NCBI RefSeq assembly: GCF_018863395.1
Contig: NZ_JAHKRR010000001.1
Coordinates: forward strand, 744,001-808,000
Origin: Sinomicrobium weinanense
GTDB taxonomy: Bacteria > Bacteroidota > Bacteroidia > Flavobacteriales > Flavobacteriaceae
Length of the DNA: 64,000 nucleotides
Direction: 5' to 3'
Both the position numbers and the translations under genes were made by a program. Position 1 is the stretch's first letter, and each line of letters starts with the position of its first letter. The notes beneath the pieces were generated by a model that saw nothing but the letters and a program-made list of their open reading frames with translations, was not told where the DNA came from and searched no databases. Shown piece by piece: positions 54,677 to 63,622 of this stretch.

Positions 54677-55768
54677 ATGAAGCAACTTTTTACCATACTG
54701 ATCCTTTTACTCACCTGCTGCACTCCTGACAAGCAGAAAAATACTTCTACCGAAACTGCGGAGGACACCCGGATATTACAGCTTACTTTAAAAGAAGCCA
54801 ACAGGCTTGTCCGATTGCCGCTGGAATGCATGCAGACCGAATATCCCAACAAATTAAGCCAGACCCTGAACGATTCCACCGATATACAGGCTCCCCAAAA
54901 ATTACACCCTGCCTTTTACGGGTGTTTCGACTGGCATTCGTCCGTACACGGGCACTGGATGCTGGTAAGTTTGCTAAAACAGTTCCCGGATATGGCAAAT
55001 GCGGAAGAGGCAAGGCAAAAATTACGGGGCAATATCTCCGAAGAAAATATCCGTGGTGAAATAGCCTATTTTGATAAAGAACCGTCCTATGAACGCACCT
55101 ACGGATGGGCATGGCTGCTAAAACTGGCCGAAGAACTACATACCTGGAATGATCCGTTGGCCAGGGAACTGGAGGGCAATCTGCAACCGCTTACCGACGT
55201 CATTATCCGGGGATACCTGGATTTTTTACCAAAACTGAACTACCCCATCCGAGTAGGAGAACATACCAACACCGCATTCGGGTTGACATTCGCCTATGAT
55301 TATGCCAAAACCGTAAACCATACAGAACTCCTCGAACTTATCGAAAAAAGGGCCAGGGATTTTTACCTGAGTGATGCGGATTGCCCCATGACCTGGGAAC
55401 CGGGCGGATTTGATTTTCTGTCACCCTGCCTCGAAGAAGCGGATATCATGAGGCGGATACTCCCTAAAGAAGAATTTCGCGGGTGGCTGCAAAAATTCCT
55501 GCCACAGCTCGGAAAATCATCGTTTAGGCTCGAACAGGGAAAAGTATCTGACCGGGAAGACGGCAAGCTGGTGCACCTTGACGGGGTGAACTTCAGCAGG
55601 GCCTGGTGTCTCTACGGCATCGCCAAAGATTTTCCGGAATACGGACATTTGAGAAAGATGGCCAATGACCACGTGTTGCATTCCCTCCCCAATATTGTGG
55701 ACAACAATTATGAGGGTACACACTGGCTGGGCTCATTTGCCGTTTATGCCCTGCAAACTGCGCATTAA
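54677..55768 (+). CDS. DUF2891 lipoprotein
   Basis: 363 residues from the ATG at 54677, giving lipobox LLLLTC (Cys14); the earlier start (54659) adds six residues. The DUF2891 core is clear: LHPAFYGCFDWHSSVHGHWM, FDKEPSYERTYGWAWLLKLA, VGEHTNTAFGLTFAYDYA and HLDGVNFSRAWCLYGIA. Family function is unknown to me; the helical layout with conserved His/Glu/Trp resembles an (alpha/alpha) toroid enzyme. Its stop overlaps the Nramp start by one base (TAATG), so the two are translationally coupled. Confidence 0.88.
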   Translation: MKQLFTILILLLTCCTPDKQKNTSTETAEDTRILQLTLKEANRLVRLPLECMQTEYPNKLSQTLNDSTDIQAPQKLHPAFYGCFDWHSSVHGHWMLVSLLKQFPDMANAEEARQKLRGNISEENIRGEIAYFDKEPSYERTYGWAWLLKLAEELHTWNDPLARELEGNLQPLTDVIIRGYLDFLPKLNYPIRVGEHTNTAFGLTFAYDYAKTVNHTELLELIEKRARDFYLSDADCPMTWEPGGFDFLSPCLEEADIMRRILPKEEFRGWLQKFLPQLGKSSFRLEQGKVSDREDGKLVHLDGVNFSRAWCLYGIAKDFPEYGHLRKMANDHVLHSLPNIVDNNYEGTHWLGSFAVYALQTAH

Positions 55769-56967
55769 TGTTTAAGTTTTTTAAAAATATAGGACCCGGC
55801 ACCCTGGTGGCGGCTGCATTTATAGGTCCCGGTACCGTAACCGTGTGTACCCTGACCGGAGTAGGCTTCGGTTACACCCTGTTATGGGCTATGGTACTTT
55901 CCATAATAGCCACAGTGATCCTGCAGGAAATGGCCGCCCGTATAGGTATAATAACCCGCCTTGGCCTTGCAGATGTTATAAAAGCTCAGATACGTCATAA
56001 ATATTTAAAAATACCGGCCATAATCCTTGTCCTTTCAGCAGTAGTGATTGGAAATGCAGCTTATGAAGCAGGAAATCTTAGTGGGGCTTCCCTGGGGATG
56101 ACAGGTGTCTTCGGAGCGGGTTTTACCCCGTTTTATCCTTTACTTATCGGTGCAATGGCTTTTATGCTGCTCTTTATCGAAAATTATAAGGTGCTGGAAC
56201 GATGTATGATAGGCCTGGTATTAGTGATGAGCCTGTCTTTTATACTCGCAGCAGTCCTCACTAAACCCGATATTGGTGCTGTATTACGGGGTGCTTTTAT
56301 TCCCGGCTTTTCAGAAGGAAGTATCCTTACGGTTATTGGTTTGGTGGGGACTACCGTGGTTCCCTACAACCTCTTTTTACACGCTTCGCTGGTCGGGGAG
56401 CGATGGAAAAGCCCGGACGATCTCAAAGCCGCCCGGAAAGATACGCTGGTCTCTGTAATTCTGGGCGGCCTGGTGTCCATGGCCATCATTATTACTGCCG
56501 CAGGAAGTGGACTTACCGATGTAAGCAATGTTATGGATATGGCCAAAGGGCTGGAACCGCTTTACGGCAGGTTTGCCGTCTATTTTATCGGAACAGGCCT
56601 GTTTGCAGCCGGGATCACCTCTTCTGTGACCGCTCCGCTGGCTGCTGCCTATGTGGCCAACGGTTGTTTCGGTTGGAATGCCTCCCTGAAAGATACCAGG
56701 TTCCGGGTGGTATGGATGGCAGTGATCGGTGTCGGGGTGCTTTTTGCCTCCCTGGGATTTAATCCCATAGAACTGATCCTGTTTGCACAGGTGGCCAACG
56801 GTATATTGCTTCCCGTGATAGCCCTGTTTTTATGGTGGGTGGTCAATAAGGCAGGAGTGTTGGGCAGGTATAAAAATACGGTCTTGCAGAATGTGATTTC
56901 CGGGGTAATCATCCTTATTACCATCCTTTTAGGAATACGTAGTATATTTAAAGTTTTCGGATGGTAA
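55768..56967 (+). CDS. Nramp-family transporter (YcsG-like)
   Basis: 399 residues, about 11 helices. The helix-1 metal motif of true Nramp proteins (DPGN) is replaced: the N-terminus reads GPGTLVAAAFIGPGTVTVCT, the form seen in YcsG-like members encoded with 5-oxoprolinase genes in Bacillus subtilis (ycsF-ycsG-ycsI-kipI-kipA). The helix-6 segment GLFAAGITSSVTAPLAAA lacks the usual MPH triad. Loss of the metal ligands suggests a substrate other than Mn or Fe, possibly 5-oxoproline or a related molecule (inference). It lies 245 bases before pxpA. Confidence 0.85.
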   Translation: MFKFFKNIGPGTLVAAAFIGPGTVTVCTLTGVGFGYTLLWAMVLSIIATVILQEMAARIGIITRLGLADVIKAQIRHKYLKIPAIILVLSAVVIGNAAYEAGNLSGASLGMTGVFGAGFTPFYPLLIGAMAFMLLFIENYKVLERCMIGLVLVMSLSFILAAVLTKPDIGAVLRGAFIPGFSEGSILTVIGLVGTTVVPYNLFLHASLVGERWKSPDDLKAARKDTLVSVILGGLVSMAIIITAAGSGLTDVSNVMDMAKGLEPLYGRFAVYFIGTGLFAAGITSSVTAPLAAAYVANGCFGWNASLKDTRFRVVWMAVIGVGVLFASLGFNPIELILFAQVANGILLPVIALFLWWVVNKAGVLGRYKNTVLQNVISGVIILITILLGIRSIFKVFGW

Positions 56968-57009
56968 CGAAATAATGAACTTTCGTTTTCTGAACCCCGC
57001 ATTTTCAAT

Positions 57010-57208
57010 AATTTTGAACCTCCTTCGGCTTTAGTTTATCCTGAGTTTAATCGAGGGGCCCAGGGACCAAAATTTTGAACTTTCCCTTCGGCTTTGCTCA
57101 GGGACCGATGGGTAAAACCTTGAACTTTGAACCTGTCTCCCTGAGCTTGCCTGCACTGAGCGCAGCCGAAGTGTCGAAGGGTTGAACCTTGAACCTTGAA
57201 CCTTGAAC
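57010..57208. repeat. Dispersed-repeat-filled gap before pxpA
   Basis: Nearly all of the Nramp-pxpA gap is repeat text: CCTTCGGCTTTAGTTTATCC, the CTGAGCTTGCCTGCACTGAG unit (57141-57160) shared with 4.4 kb, and a run of seven-base GAACCTT units (57184-57208). Short frames on the minus strand read through it and are not called. Confidence 0.75.
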
Positions 57209-57212
57209 TGAT

Positions 57213-57929
57213 ATGACCATAGACATCAATTGCGACGTAGGCGAAGGCCTGGACAACGAACATCTGTTAATGCCCTGTATATCTTCGTGCAGCATAGCCT
57301 GTGGCGGCCATGCCGGAGATGAGGAGGCCATGCGGAAAGTGGTAAACCTTGCCGTAGAGCACGGCGTAAAGATAGGGGCACACCCGTCCTATCCGGACCG
57401 GGAAAATTTCGGTCGCAGATCCGTAAAGCTAGAGCGTCAAGACCTGATCGCGTCGATCCGGGAACAGGTGAAGGCGTTGGAAGATATCGTAATAGAAAAA
57501 GGAACTGCGTTCTTCCACATAAAAGCGCACGGGGCCCTGTATAATGATATGGCCAGGGACAGAAGCACGGCAGAAATATTTTTGTCCGCTATTGAAGAAT
57601 ACAGGGAAAGCGTTTTTATATATGCTCCGTATAATTCCGAAATAGAAAGCCTTGCAGTTTCCGAAGGTTTCCGGATAAAATATGAAGCATTTGCCGACAG
57701 AAATTACAATGACGACCTTTCCCTGGTACCGAGAAGCGCAGAGAATGCCGTAATCCACGATAAGGAAAAAGTCCTGGAACACCTGCTGGTTATGATAAAA
57801 GAAGGAAAAGTACTTACCACAACAGGAAATAAGATCACCATTAAAGCCGATACCTTTTGCCTGCATGGCGATAATGCACATGCGGTGGAAATACTGGAAT
57901 TCCTTTCAAAAGAATTTAAACGCCGGTGA
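57213..57929 (+). CDS. pxpA: 5-oxoprolinase subunit A (LamB/YcsF)
   Basis: 238-residue cytoplasmic subunit of the ATP-dependent 5-oxoprolinase PxpABC, which opens 5-oxoproline to glutamate. The family signature IDINCDVGEG begins the protein; CGGHAGDE, GAHPSYPDRENFGRR, HIKAHGALYNDMA and CLHGDNAHAVEIL follow in the usual order. Slightly shorter than E. coli PxpA. It is separated from pxpB by an antisense toxin-antitoxin pair of about 0.7 kb. Confidence 0.94.
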   Translation: MTIDINCDVGEGLDNEHLLMPCISSCSIACGGHAGDEEAMRKVVNLAVEHGVKIGAHPSYPDRENFGRRSVKLERQDLIASIREQVKALEDIVIEKGTAFFHIKAHGALYNDMARDRSTAEIFLSAIEEYRESVFIYAPYNSEIESLAVSEGFRIKYEAFADRNYNDDLSLVPRSAENAVIHDKEKVLEHLLVMIKEGKVLTTTGNKITIKADTFCLHGDNAHAVEILEFLSKEFKRR

Positions 57930-57983
57930 GGGTTATAAGGCTGCTTTGCGAGGGAATAGTAGTTCGAAGATGTTTCGAATAAT

Positions 57984-58409
57984 TTATGAAGGTTTTATCA
58001 CATGTTGTTCCAGGAACTGATAAGCCTGCAATACTTCGATCTCCGAAAAATAAAAATCACAGGTATTTTCTGTTACAATACATTGACATCCGGCATTTAA
58101 GGCGGCGTAGTATTCCAGGCCGTCCTCAAAATCTTCCACGGCTTTGTGCTGTGCGGCAAGCATAACTGCCTTCCGGTCGGCCTCGGCAATATGGATCCTG
58201 GAAATAATTGTCTGTATCTTTTGTTTAGCCATTTTTCTGCCGCTTTTCTTTTCGGAGAAATAAAAAGCAATGGCCAGGCATACGGGAGAGGTGAACAACT
58301 TAAACTTTTTGCTGTCCGCCAGGCTTAAAAGTCTCGAAGAATAACTGAACAGCGGGTATTCCTTGTTCAGTACCGAGACCAGTATATTGGCATCGATAAA
58401 GACCTTCAT
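57984..58409 (-). CDS. PIN-domain protein, probable toxin ribonuclease
   Basis: 141 residues of the PIN fold (VapC-like). The N-terminal MKVFIDANILVSVL holds the first acidic residue (Asp6), DGLEYYAALNAGCQCIVTEN the middle acids, and the later FYFSEIEVLQAYQFL completes the fold. It overlaps the upstream antitoxin gene by four bases (ATGA), the usual coupling of a toxin-antitoxin pair. It is antisense to, and placed between, pxpA and pxpB. Confidence 0.88.
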   Translation of the reverse strand: MKVFIDANILVSVLNKEYPLFSYSSRLLSLADSKKFKLFTSPVCLAIAFYFSEKKSGRKMAKQKIQTIISRIHIAEADRKAVMLAAQHKAVEDFEDGLEYYAALNAGCQCIVTENTCDFYFSEIEVLQAYQFLEQHVIKPS

Positions 58410-58663
58410 TTTTTGTTTTTGAAGTATTCTTCTTTGGCCGATTTTCTGCTTCGGGGTTTTATTTTGTACTCGGCCTCACCTTCTGCCACCATCCCTACCC
58501 AGCTTGCAATGGGCAATTCTTCCAGGTTTTGGTAGTGCCCGCTGGTAATTTGCCGGTACAGGAACTCCGTAAGCCTTGACAGGCTGACGTTCTGGGACCG
58601 GGCAAACTCTTTGGCCTTATCAATGACATCCTCGTCAAAGGACAAGGTGATCTTGGCATCCAT
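58406..58663 (-). CDS. DUF6364-like antitoxin
   Basis: 85 residues. The N-terminal ribbon-helix-helix (MDAKITLSFDEDVIDKAKEFARSQN read in part) and basic C-terminal tail match antitoxins of the DUF6364 type that pair with PIN toxins. The gene precedes the toxin gene and overlaps it by four bases. It would repress its own promoter in the gap 58664-58847 and neutralise the PIN protein (known for the class). Confidence 0.85.
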   Translation of the reverse strand: MDAKITLSFDEDVIDKAKEFARSQNVSLSRLTEFLYRQITSGHYQNLEELPIASWVGMVAEGEAEYKIKPRSRKSAKEEYFKNKK

Positions 58664-58847
58664 AACTCTCTGGTTTTTCGTTTATACGACAAAAATATAA
58701 AAATTATACGTATCTTTATCAATAGGCCATTATATTTCCAACTCATTTAAACTTTCTCGCTTCAATTAAGGAAAGTTTAAACAGGTTCGTTATAAATTTA
58801 CGCTGGTTTTACTTTTAAATCCTGGAGTTTTTTTGGTAATTAGCGGT

Positions 58848-59585
58848 ATGACTTTACCTATGAAAAGCTATGACCTCACATACAGGCCCATGGGTGAAAG
58901 GGCCATCCTCATTGAATGGCCCGGAGAGATAGACGAGGCTGTCCTGGAAGATGTGATCCGTTTCAGGAAAATGATCCGTAAAGCCTTTCGGGACGAGTGT
59001 GAACTGGTTCCTGCATATCACACCCTTCTTGTTATTTTCCCTGAAAAAATACAGGTAGGGGACATGACCGAAAGGTTCCGCAAGCTGTATTCCAATCGTA
59101 AAAATAAACCCTTAAAAAGGCGACTGTGGAAGTTTCCCGTATGCTATGACAAAGAATTCGGGCTGGACCTGGAACTTCTTTCCAGTGAAAAAAGCATGCC
59201 TGAAGATGAGCTTATAACGCTGCATACCGGGAAGGTTTACACGGTGTTTGCCATTGGTTTCCTGCCGGGTTTCATGTACCTTGGCGGATTGGACGAAAGG
59301 CTCTTTTCCCCGAGAAAAAGCGACCCCAGGCTCAAGGTAGCCAGAGGAGCCGTAGGTATAGGAGGGAAGCAGACCGGTATATACCCGCAGGAAAGTCCGG
59401 GCGGATGGAACATTATCGGAAACTCCCCGGTAAAGCTGTTCGACCCTTACGCGAAAAAACCCTGTAAAATAAAGATTGGCGACAAAGTACAATTCTACCG
59501 GGTGAAAAAAGCCGAACACGAACTGATAAGCATTGAAGCGGCAGCAGGGGTATATAAAATAGAGAAAGAGAATTGGCATGATTAA
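58848..59585 (+). CDS. pxpB: 5-oxoprolinase subunit B (KipI-like)
   Basis: 245 residues from the ATG at 58848 (MTLPMKSYDLTYRPMGERA); 58860 is an alternative, and the TTG at 58833 is less likely. The AHS1 domain is plain: FAIGFLPGFMYLGGLDERL, RGAVGIGGKQTGIYPQESPG and GWNIIGNSP. In the PxpABC complex it works with PxpC; the Bacillus homologue KipI also inhibits the kinase KinA. Its end overlaps pxpC by eight bases. Confidence 0.93.
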   Translation: MTLPMKSYDLTYRPMGERAILIEWPGEIDEAVLEDVIRFRKMIRKAFRDECELVPAYHTLLVIFPEKIQVGDMTERFRKLYSNRKNKPLKRRLWKFPVCYDKEFGLDLELLSSEKSMPEDELITLHTGKVYTVFAIGFLPGFMYLGGLDERLFSPRKSDPRLKVARGAVGIGGKQTGIYPQESPGGWNIIGNSPVKLFDPYAKKPCKIKIGDKVQFYRVKKAEHELISIEAAAGVYKIEKENWHD

Positions 59586-60423
59586 GGTATTAAAGCCCGG
59601 ATTTTACACTTCTGTACAAGACGCGGGAAGAACAGGATACCGGGACATGGGAGTTCCTGTTTCCGGTGCTATGGACCTTTTTTCCGCAACACTGGCCAAC
59701 CGCTTGCTGAACAATGACGACAATGCCGCTGTCTTGGAAACGACCATGACCGGGCCCGACCTGGAATTTACCGAACCTACACATATTGTGGTCACCGGGG
59801 CAGAAATGCAGCCCGCCGTAAATGATGCGAAAATACCCTATAACCGGGTAATAAAAATAAACTCCGGGGACGTGTTGTCCTTCGGAAAACTGCAAAGAGG
59901 TTTCCGGGCTTACCTGGGGATAAAAGATGGATTTAAGACTGAAAAAGTACTGGGAAGCAGGTCGCTCTATATTCCCGTAACCCAAACCGCCCGTATTGTT
60001 GAAGGGAACACCCTGCCTTACCAGCCCTATGAGGGCGATATAGAAAACCTTATCGAAATAAAGATCGACAACGAATTTTTATTTGACACGCATATAGAAG
60101 TATTTCCCGGCCCGGAATACGAGCTGTTACCGGAAGCCGATAAGGAGCGGATCAGAACAGCAACATTTACCGTTTCTCCACAGAACAACCGTATGGCTTA
60201 TCAACTCAAAGAACAACTGTTGCCCAACGATTTCGGTATTATCACTTCGGCTACTTTACCAGGAACCGTACAGCTAACCCCTTCCGGAAAAATGATCGTC
60301 CTGATGAAAGACTGCCAGACCACCGGAGGATACCCGCGTATTCTGCAGCTTACAGAAAAAAGTGTTTCCGTACTGGGGCAGAAGAAGGTGGGCGACACCA
60401 TAGATATCAGGCTCCGGGGCTAA
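59578..60423 (+). CDS. pxpC: 5-oxoprolinase subunit C (KipA-like)
   Basis: 281 residues of the AHS2 domain family. The N-terminal IKVLKPGFYTSVQDAGRTGY and GVPVSGAMDLFSATLANRLL are diagnostic; PGTVQLTPSGKMIVLMKDCQ and TTGGYPRILQ close the domain. It overlaps pxpB by eight bases, so the subunits are made together. A terminator-like hairpin follows at 60547. Confidence 0.94.
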   Translation: MIKVLKPGFYTSVQDAGRTGYRDMGVPVSGAMDLFSATLANRLLNNDDNAAVLETTMTGPDLEFTEPTHIVVTGAEMQPAVNDAKIPYNRVIKINSGDVLSFGKLQRGFRAYLGIKDGFKTEKVLGSRSLYIPVTQTARIVEGNTLPYQPYEGDIENLIEIKIDNEFLFDTHIEVFPGPEYELLPEADKERIRTATFTVSPQNNRMAYQLKEQLLPNDFGIITSATLPGTVQLTPSGKMIVLMKDCQTTGGYPRILQLTEKSVSVLGQKKVGDTIDIRLRG

Positions 60424-60546
60424 AAACATGGTATCATTTTACCTTCACTTCAGGAGCAGTTTGCTGTCTGTTTTCGGGATAGTTTAACATGCAGGACAAA
60501 GGTGTTTCCACCAATACGGAGGCACAAGGGTGTTTTCCCGGGAATT

Positions 60547-60568
60547 AAAAGGGGATTTTTCCCCTTTT
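60547..60568 (+). terminator. Possible intrinsic terminator after pxpC
   Basis: AAAAGGGG - ATTTTT - CCCCTTTT: eight-base perfect arms, ending in a short T-run. It lies 123 bases past the pxpC stop and before the next gene's -7-like TACTTTTA (60604-60611). Confidence 0.6.
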
Positions 60569-60636
60569 CGTAAAGGAGGCTTTCCTCTTTATCGTTTTCT
60601 CCATACTTTTAACTAAACCAATAAAAATTTTTTATT

Positions 60637-61203
60637 ATGAAAACTACCTTATGTAAACGGGGCTTCTTGTTTATGGCCTTATGCACTTTAATTATTTTAG
60701 GTTCCTGCCAGCCTCCTGAAGTGGAAAAGCCGAAAAAAACAATAGACAAGGAACAGGCGGCGAGATTAAGTGGCCGGTTTGTGGATGAGCTCACGGAACT
60801 TATGGAAGGAACAAAAGATACGGCCAGGCTGAACAGAATGCAAAAGGCCGGGTTTGTCCCCAGGGATAATAAAGCAGATTTTAAACTGGCAAGCTACACT
60901 TATTATACTGTGGAAGAACTGGAACACTATTTTGCCTGGGTCAAGCAGGAAGCCTGGGAAAAGGGATATGCGCTGGAAGGTTATCGCTTTTACTTCGGCA
61001 TCTATCCGGATGAAGATGATTATGGAGAAAAGCAGAACTTTATGACCATGTTTATTTCCCCTGCCGGGAGGAAAGCGGAACGGCAGGAAGGGGCTGTGGT
61101 GAATTTGTCTCCTGTGTTTTATTATGCAGAGGAAATTACGGAAATCGATTCTTATAATTATGGCGGACAGGGAGAACCTCCTTCTGAAAAGTATGCAGAC
61201 TAA
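60637..61203 (+). CDS. Unknown lipoprotein
   Basis: 188 residues with lipobox LIILGSC (Cys24). The mature part is acidic, with conserved-looking ARLSGRFVDELTELM, KLASYTYYTVEELEHYFAWV and YRFYFGIYPDE, then FMTMFISPAGR, a pattern found in small flavobacterial lipoproteins of unknown role. A -7-like TACTTTTA (60604-60611) lies 25 bases upstream. I do not recognise a named family. It is a single gene. Confidence 0.78.
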   Translation: MKTTLCKRGFLFMALCTLIILGSCQPPEVEKPKKTIDKEQAARLSGRFVDELTELMEGTKDTARLNRMQKAGFVPRDNKADFKLASYTYYTVEELEHYFAWVKQEAWEKGYALEGYRFYFGIYPDEDDYGEKQNFMTMFISPAGRKAERQEGAVVNLSPVFYYAEEITEIDSYNYGGQGEPPSEKYAD

Positions 61204-61384
61204 ATTTTAAAAGTATAATCAATTATAAATAATTTGGTTTTAATTGATCTTACGAATATTTCCCCGAAGTAAAATATTGGGGAAATATTCTAACTTTTGG
61301 ATGAAATTACCCGGCTTACTCCCGATACTAAAAAAGGCAATATTCTTTCTATCTGCAATGAGGCTATTGTAATTATTATCTTTA

Positions 61385-62104
61385 ATGGAAAAAAATAAAT
61401 TTTTCTTTATATTCTTTATAGAAATACTAACATTAATAGTAGCAATTTCTACTTATGAAAAAAACAGAAGTAGGGCTTTCAATATTATTTTATATTATTT
61501 GTTGGTCACTGTTGTTACTGAATTCTTCGGTTTTTTAAGGATACTGGCCTTTAATGAAACCATATTTTTGGGTGTGAATTTTAAACAGGTCATCCCGCAA
61601 GTCATTGTCAATAGTACGCATTGGATATATAATATATACTCAATCTCAACTTTTTATTTTTTTCTTTTCTTCTTTATTCAGATAGTTGAATCAAGGTATA
61701 AAAAAACAATATACTTCCTGTTAATTTTATATACTGTTTTGGTTGTAATAGATCACATTGGTAATTATTCGTTATTTAACCGGACTATGTTGGTCAATCA
61801 TAAAATAGCGGGTGTTATATGTGTTTTTATTGCGGCTTCAATATATTTTTACTCCTTGATAACCAGCAATAGAATTTTTACTTTTTATTTGAATTTATAC
61901 TTTTGGATAACCGTAGGTATATTGTTTTTCAATTTGGTTACTATTCCTATATTTATTTTTGCAGAATATTTTAATTTTTCAAAATCTATATATTCTTTCA
62001 TTTTGGTACCTTCATGCTATGTTATGTATGGTTCTTTTATTATCGGTTTTTTAATTAATGTGTGGCAATCACGAAAGAATAAAAAACACAGTTCCCGCCG
62101 GTAA
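61385..62104 (+). CDS. Multi-pass membrane protein beside a two-component system
   Basis: 239 residues with about seven hydrophobic helices (first FFFIFFIEILTLIVAI) and a basic tail (QSRKNKKHSSRR). It is rich in Phe, Ile and Tyr and much more A/T-rich than its neighbours. No family recognised by name. It precedes a histidine kinase gene by 64 bases on the same strand. Since that kinase has no sensory domain of its own, this protein is a candidate signal receiver (inference). Confidence 0.75.
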   Translation: MEKNKFFFIFFIEILTLIVAISTYEKNRSRAFNIILYYLLVTVVTEFFGFLRILAFNETIFLGVNFKQVIPQVIVNSTHWIYNIYSISTFYFFLFFFIQIVESRYKKTIYFLLILYTVLVVIDHIGNYSLFNRTMLVNHKIAGVICVFIAASIYFYSLITSNRIFTFYLNLYFWITVGILFFNLVTIPIFIFAEYFNFSKSIYSFILVPSCYVMYGSFIIGFLINVWQSRKNKKHSSRR

Positions 62105-62168
62105 ATTCAGTTTGAAAAAACAGACTCATTCGGTGAAAGATAAAGCAGTTCCAGCTATTTTTATTTTA

Positions 62169-62966
62169 ATGGCAAATGAAAAAGAAATAATAAGCCTAAT
62201 CATATACGTAAGTGTACTTATCGTTATTTTGGTGATCTTTGTTGTTGCTTTCTTTTTAGCCTATCATCGACAAAAAACCAAATTGCTGATAGAAAAAGCC
62301 GAGGACAAAAAACGTTTCGAGGAAGAACTTGCAAAGACCCAGACCGAAATACAGGAACAGACCCTGAAGAACGTAAGCTGGGAACTGCACGACAATATCG
62401 GGCAATTGCTTTCCGTGGCCAAGATGCAGCTTACCATGCTGGAAAACCAGGTTCCTGAAGCACAGAAAAAACAATTTGAGGAAGCCACAGACATCCTGGG
62501 CAGGGGCGTGAACGAAATACGGCAATTGTCGCATTCACTCAATGCAGATTTTATCCTGAACGTAGGCCTGGAAGAGGCCCTGAGGGCAGAAGTGGGCCGG
62601 TTTAAACGCCTCAACTTTCTTAAAGTGGATTTTAAAGTAGAAGGAAAGGCCGTTTCCATTGACAAAAAGGACGAAGTGATCATCTTCCGTATCTTCCAGG
62701 AATGCTTTTCCAACTGTATCAAATATTCCAGGGCCACCCTGTTGTCTGTTTGCATCCGGTACCTGCCGGGAGAGGTCGTTATCTCTGCTGCAGATAATGG
62801 TGTGGGTTTCGATTTAAAAGATACAGATCGGGGGGTCGGGATCTTCAATATGCGAAGAAGGGCGGCATTGATCGGAGCAAAATTATCGCTAAATGTTAAA
62901 ATAAATGAAGGAGTTTCAGTAACTTTGGTATATCCCTATAAACCAACCAAAACCAAAAATGAATAA
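62169..62966 (+). CDS. NarL-type sensor histidine kinase
   Basis: 265 residues from the ATG at 62169 (MANEKEIISLII). One membrane helix (about 8-31), a coiled-coil linker (35-68), a HisKA_3 phosphoacceptor His74 in SWELHDNIGQLLSVAKMQL, the N-box FQECFSNCIKYSRA, and an HATPase domain with SAADNGVGFD and RGVGIFNMRRRA. No periplasmic sensor domain is present. The longer frame (62058) overlaps the preceding gene and is rejected. Its end overlaps the regulator gene by eight bases. Confidence 0.92.
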   Translation: MANEKEIISLIIYVSVLIVILVIFVVAFFLAYHRQKTKLLIEKAEDKKRFEEELAKTQTEIQEQTLKNVSWELHDNIGQLLSVAKMQLTMLENQVPEAQKKQFEEATDILGRGVNEIRQLSHSLNADFILNVGLEEALRAEVGRFKRLNFLKVDFKVEGKAVSIDKKDEVIIFRIFQECFSNCIKYSRATLLSVCIRYLPGEVVISAADNGVGFDLKDTDRGVGIFNMRRRAALIGAKLSLNVKINEGVSVTLVYPYKPTKTKNE

Positions 62967-63603
62967 TAATGGTATTGCCATAGTCGATGATCATTTACTT
63001 TTTGCGCAATCCCTTATCTCCCTTGTTTCCACTTTCAATAAGTATAAAGTGCTGTTCCACGCCCTGAATGGAAAAGAGTTTATTACTGAAATGGAAAACA
63101 GAGAAAGGGTTCCCGACCTGGTGCTCCTGGATATCAATATGCCCGTTATGGACGGACTGGAGACCATGGCCTGGATAAAACAGCATAACCCGGAGCTGAA
63201 GGTGCTTGCCCTTTCTATAGACGACCGGGAAGAAACGATCATAAAAATGCTCCGCCTGGGAGCCCGGGGATATGTATTAAAGGATATCCATCCCGATATT
63301 TTTAAAAAAGCGGTGGAAGATGTGCTTACCAAAGGCTTTTATTTTTCCGACAGGATCACCAATACCATCCTGGATTCTATTGACAAGAAGGAAGATACTA
63401 CTAAATTACGGCTCAAGGAACGGGAAATGGAATTCCTGAAACTGGCCTGTACGGAACGGACCTATAAAGAGATTGCCGAAAACATGTTCCTCTCCCCGAA
63501 AACGATAGACGGTTACCGGGAAGTACTCTTTGAAAAACTGGAGGTAAAGAGCAGGGTAGGACTGGTGCTGTATGCCATAAAGCATAAACTTATTGAGGTA
63601 TGA
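62959..63603 (+). CDS. NarL/LuxR-type response regulator
   Basis: 214 residues: a receiver domain (about 5-122) with acidic pocket IAIVDDH and phosphoacceptor Asp58 in LVLLDINMPVMDG, then a LuxR-type HTH (about 145-208) with LKEREMEFLKLACTERTYKE and MFLSPKTIDGYREVLFEKL. It is encoded with an eight-base overlap after its cognate kinase. Target genes cannot be told. Confidence 0.94.
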   Translation: MNNNGIAIVDDHLLFAQSLISLVSTFNKYKVLFHALNGKEFITEMENRERVPDLVLLDINMPVMDGLETMAWIKQHNPELKVLALSIDDREETIIKMLRLGARGYVLKDIHPDIFKKAVEDVLTKGFYFSDRITNTILDSIDKKEDTTKLRLKEREMEFLKLACTERTYKEIAENMFLSPKTIDGYREVLFEKLEVKSRVGLVLYAIKHKLIEV

Positions 63604-63622
63604 ACACCGAATACCACCCGCC

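Noticed and set aside
55768-56967. Ordinary Mn/Fe Nramp transporter
   Set aside because: The helix-1 DPGN and helix-6 MPH metal motifs are not present, so a metal role is not supported.
57036-57331. Minus-strand frames before pxpA
   Set aside because: Produced by the dispersed repeats and by the antisense of the pxpA start.
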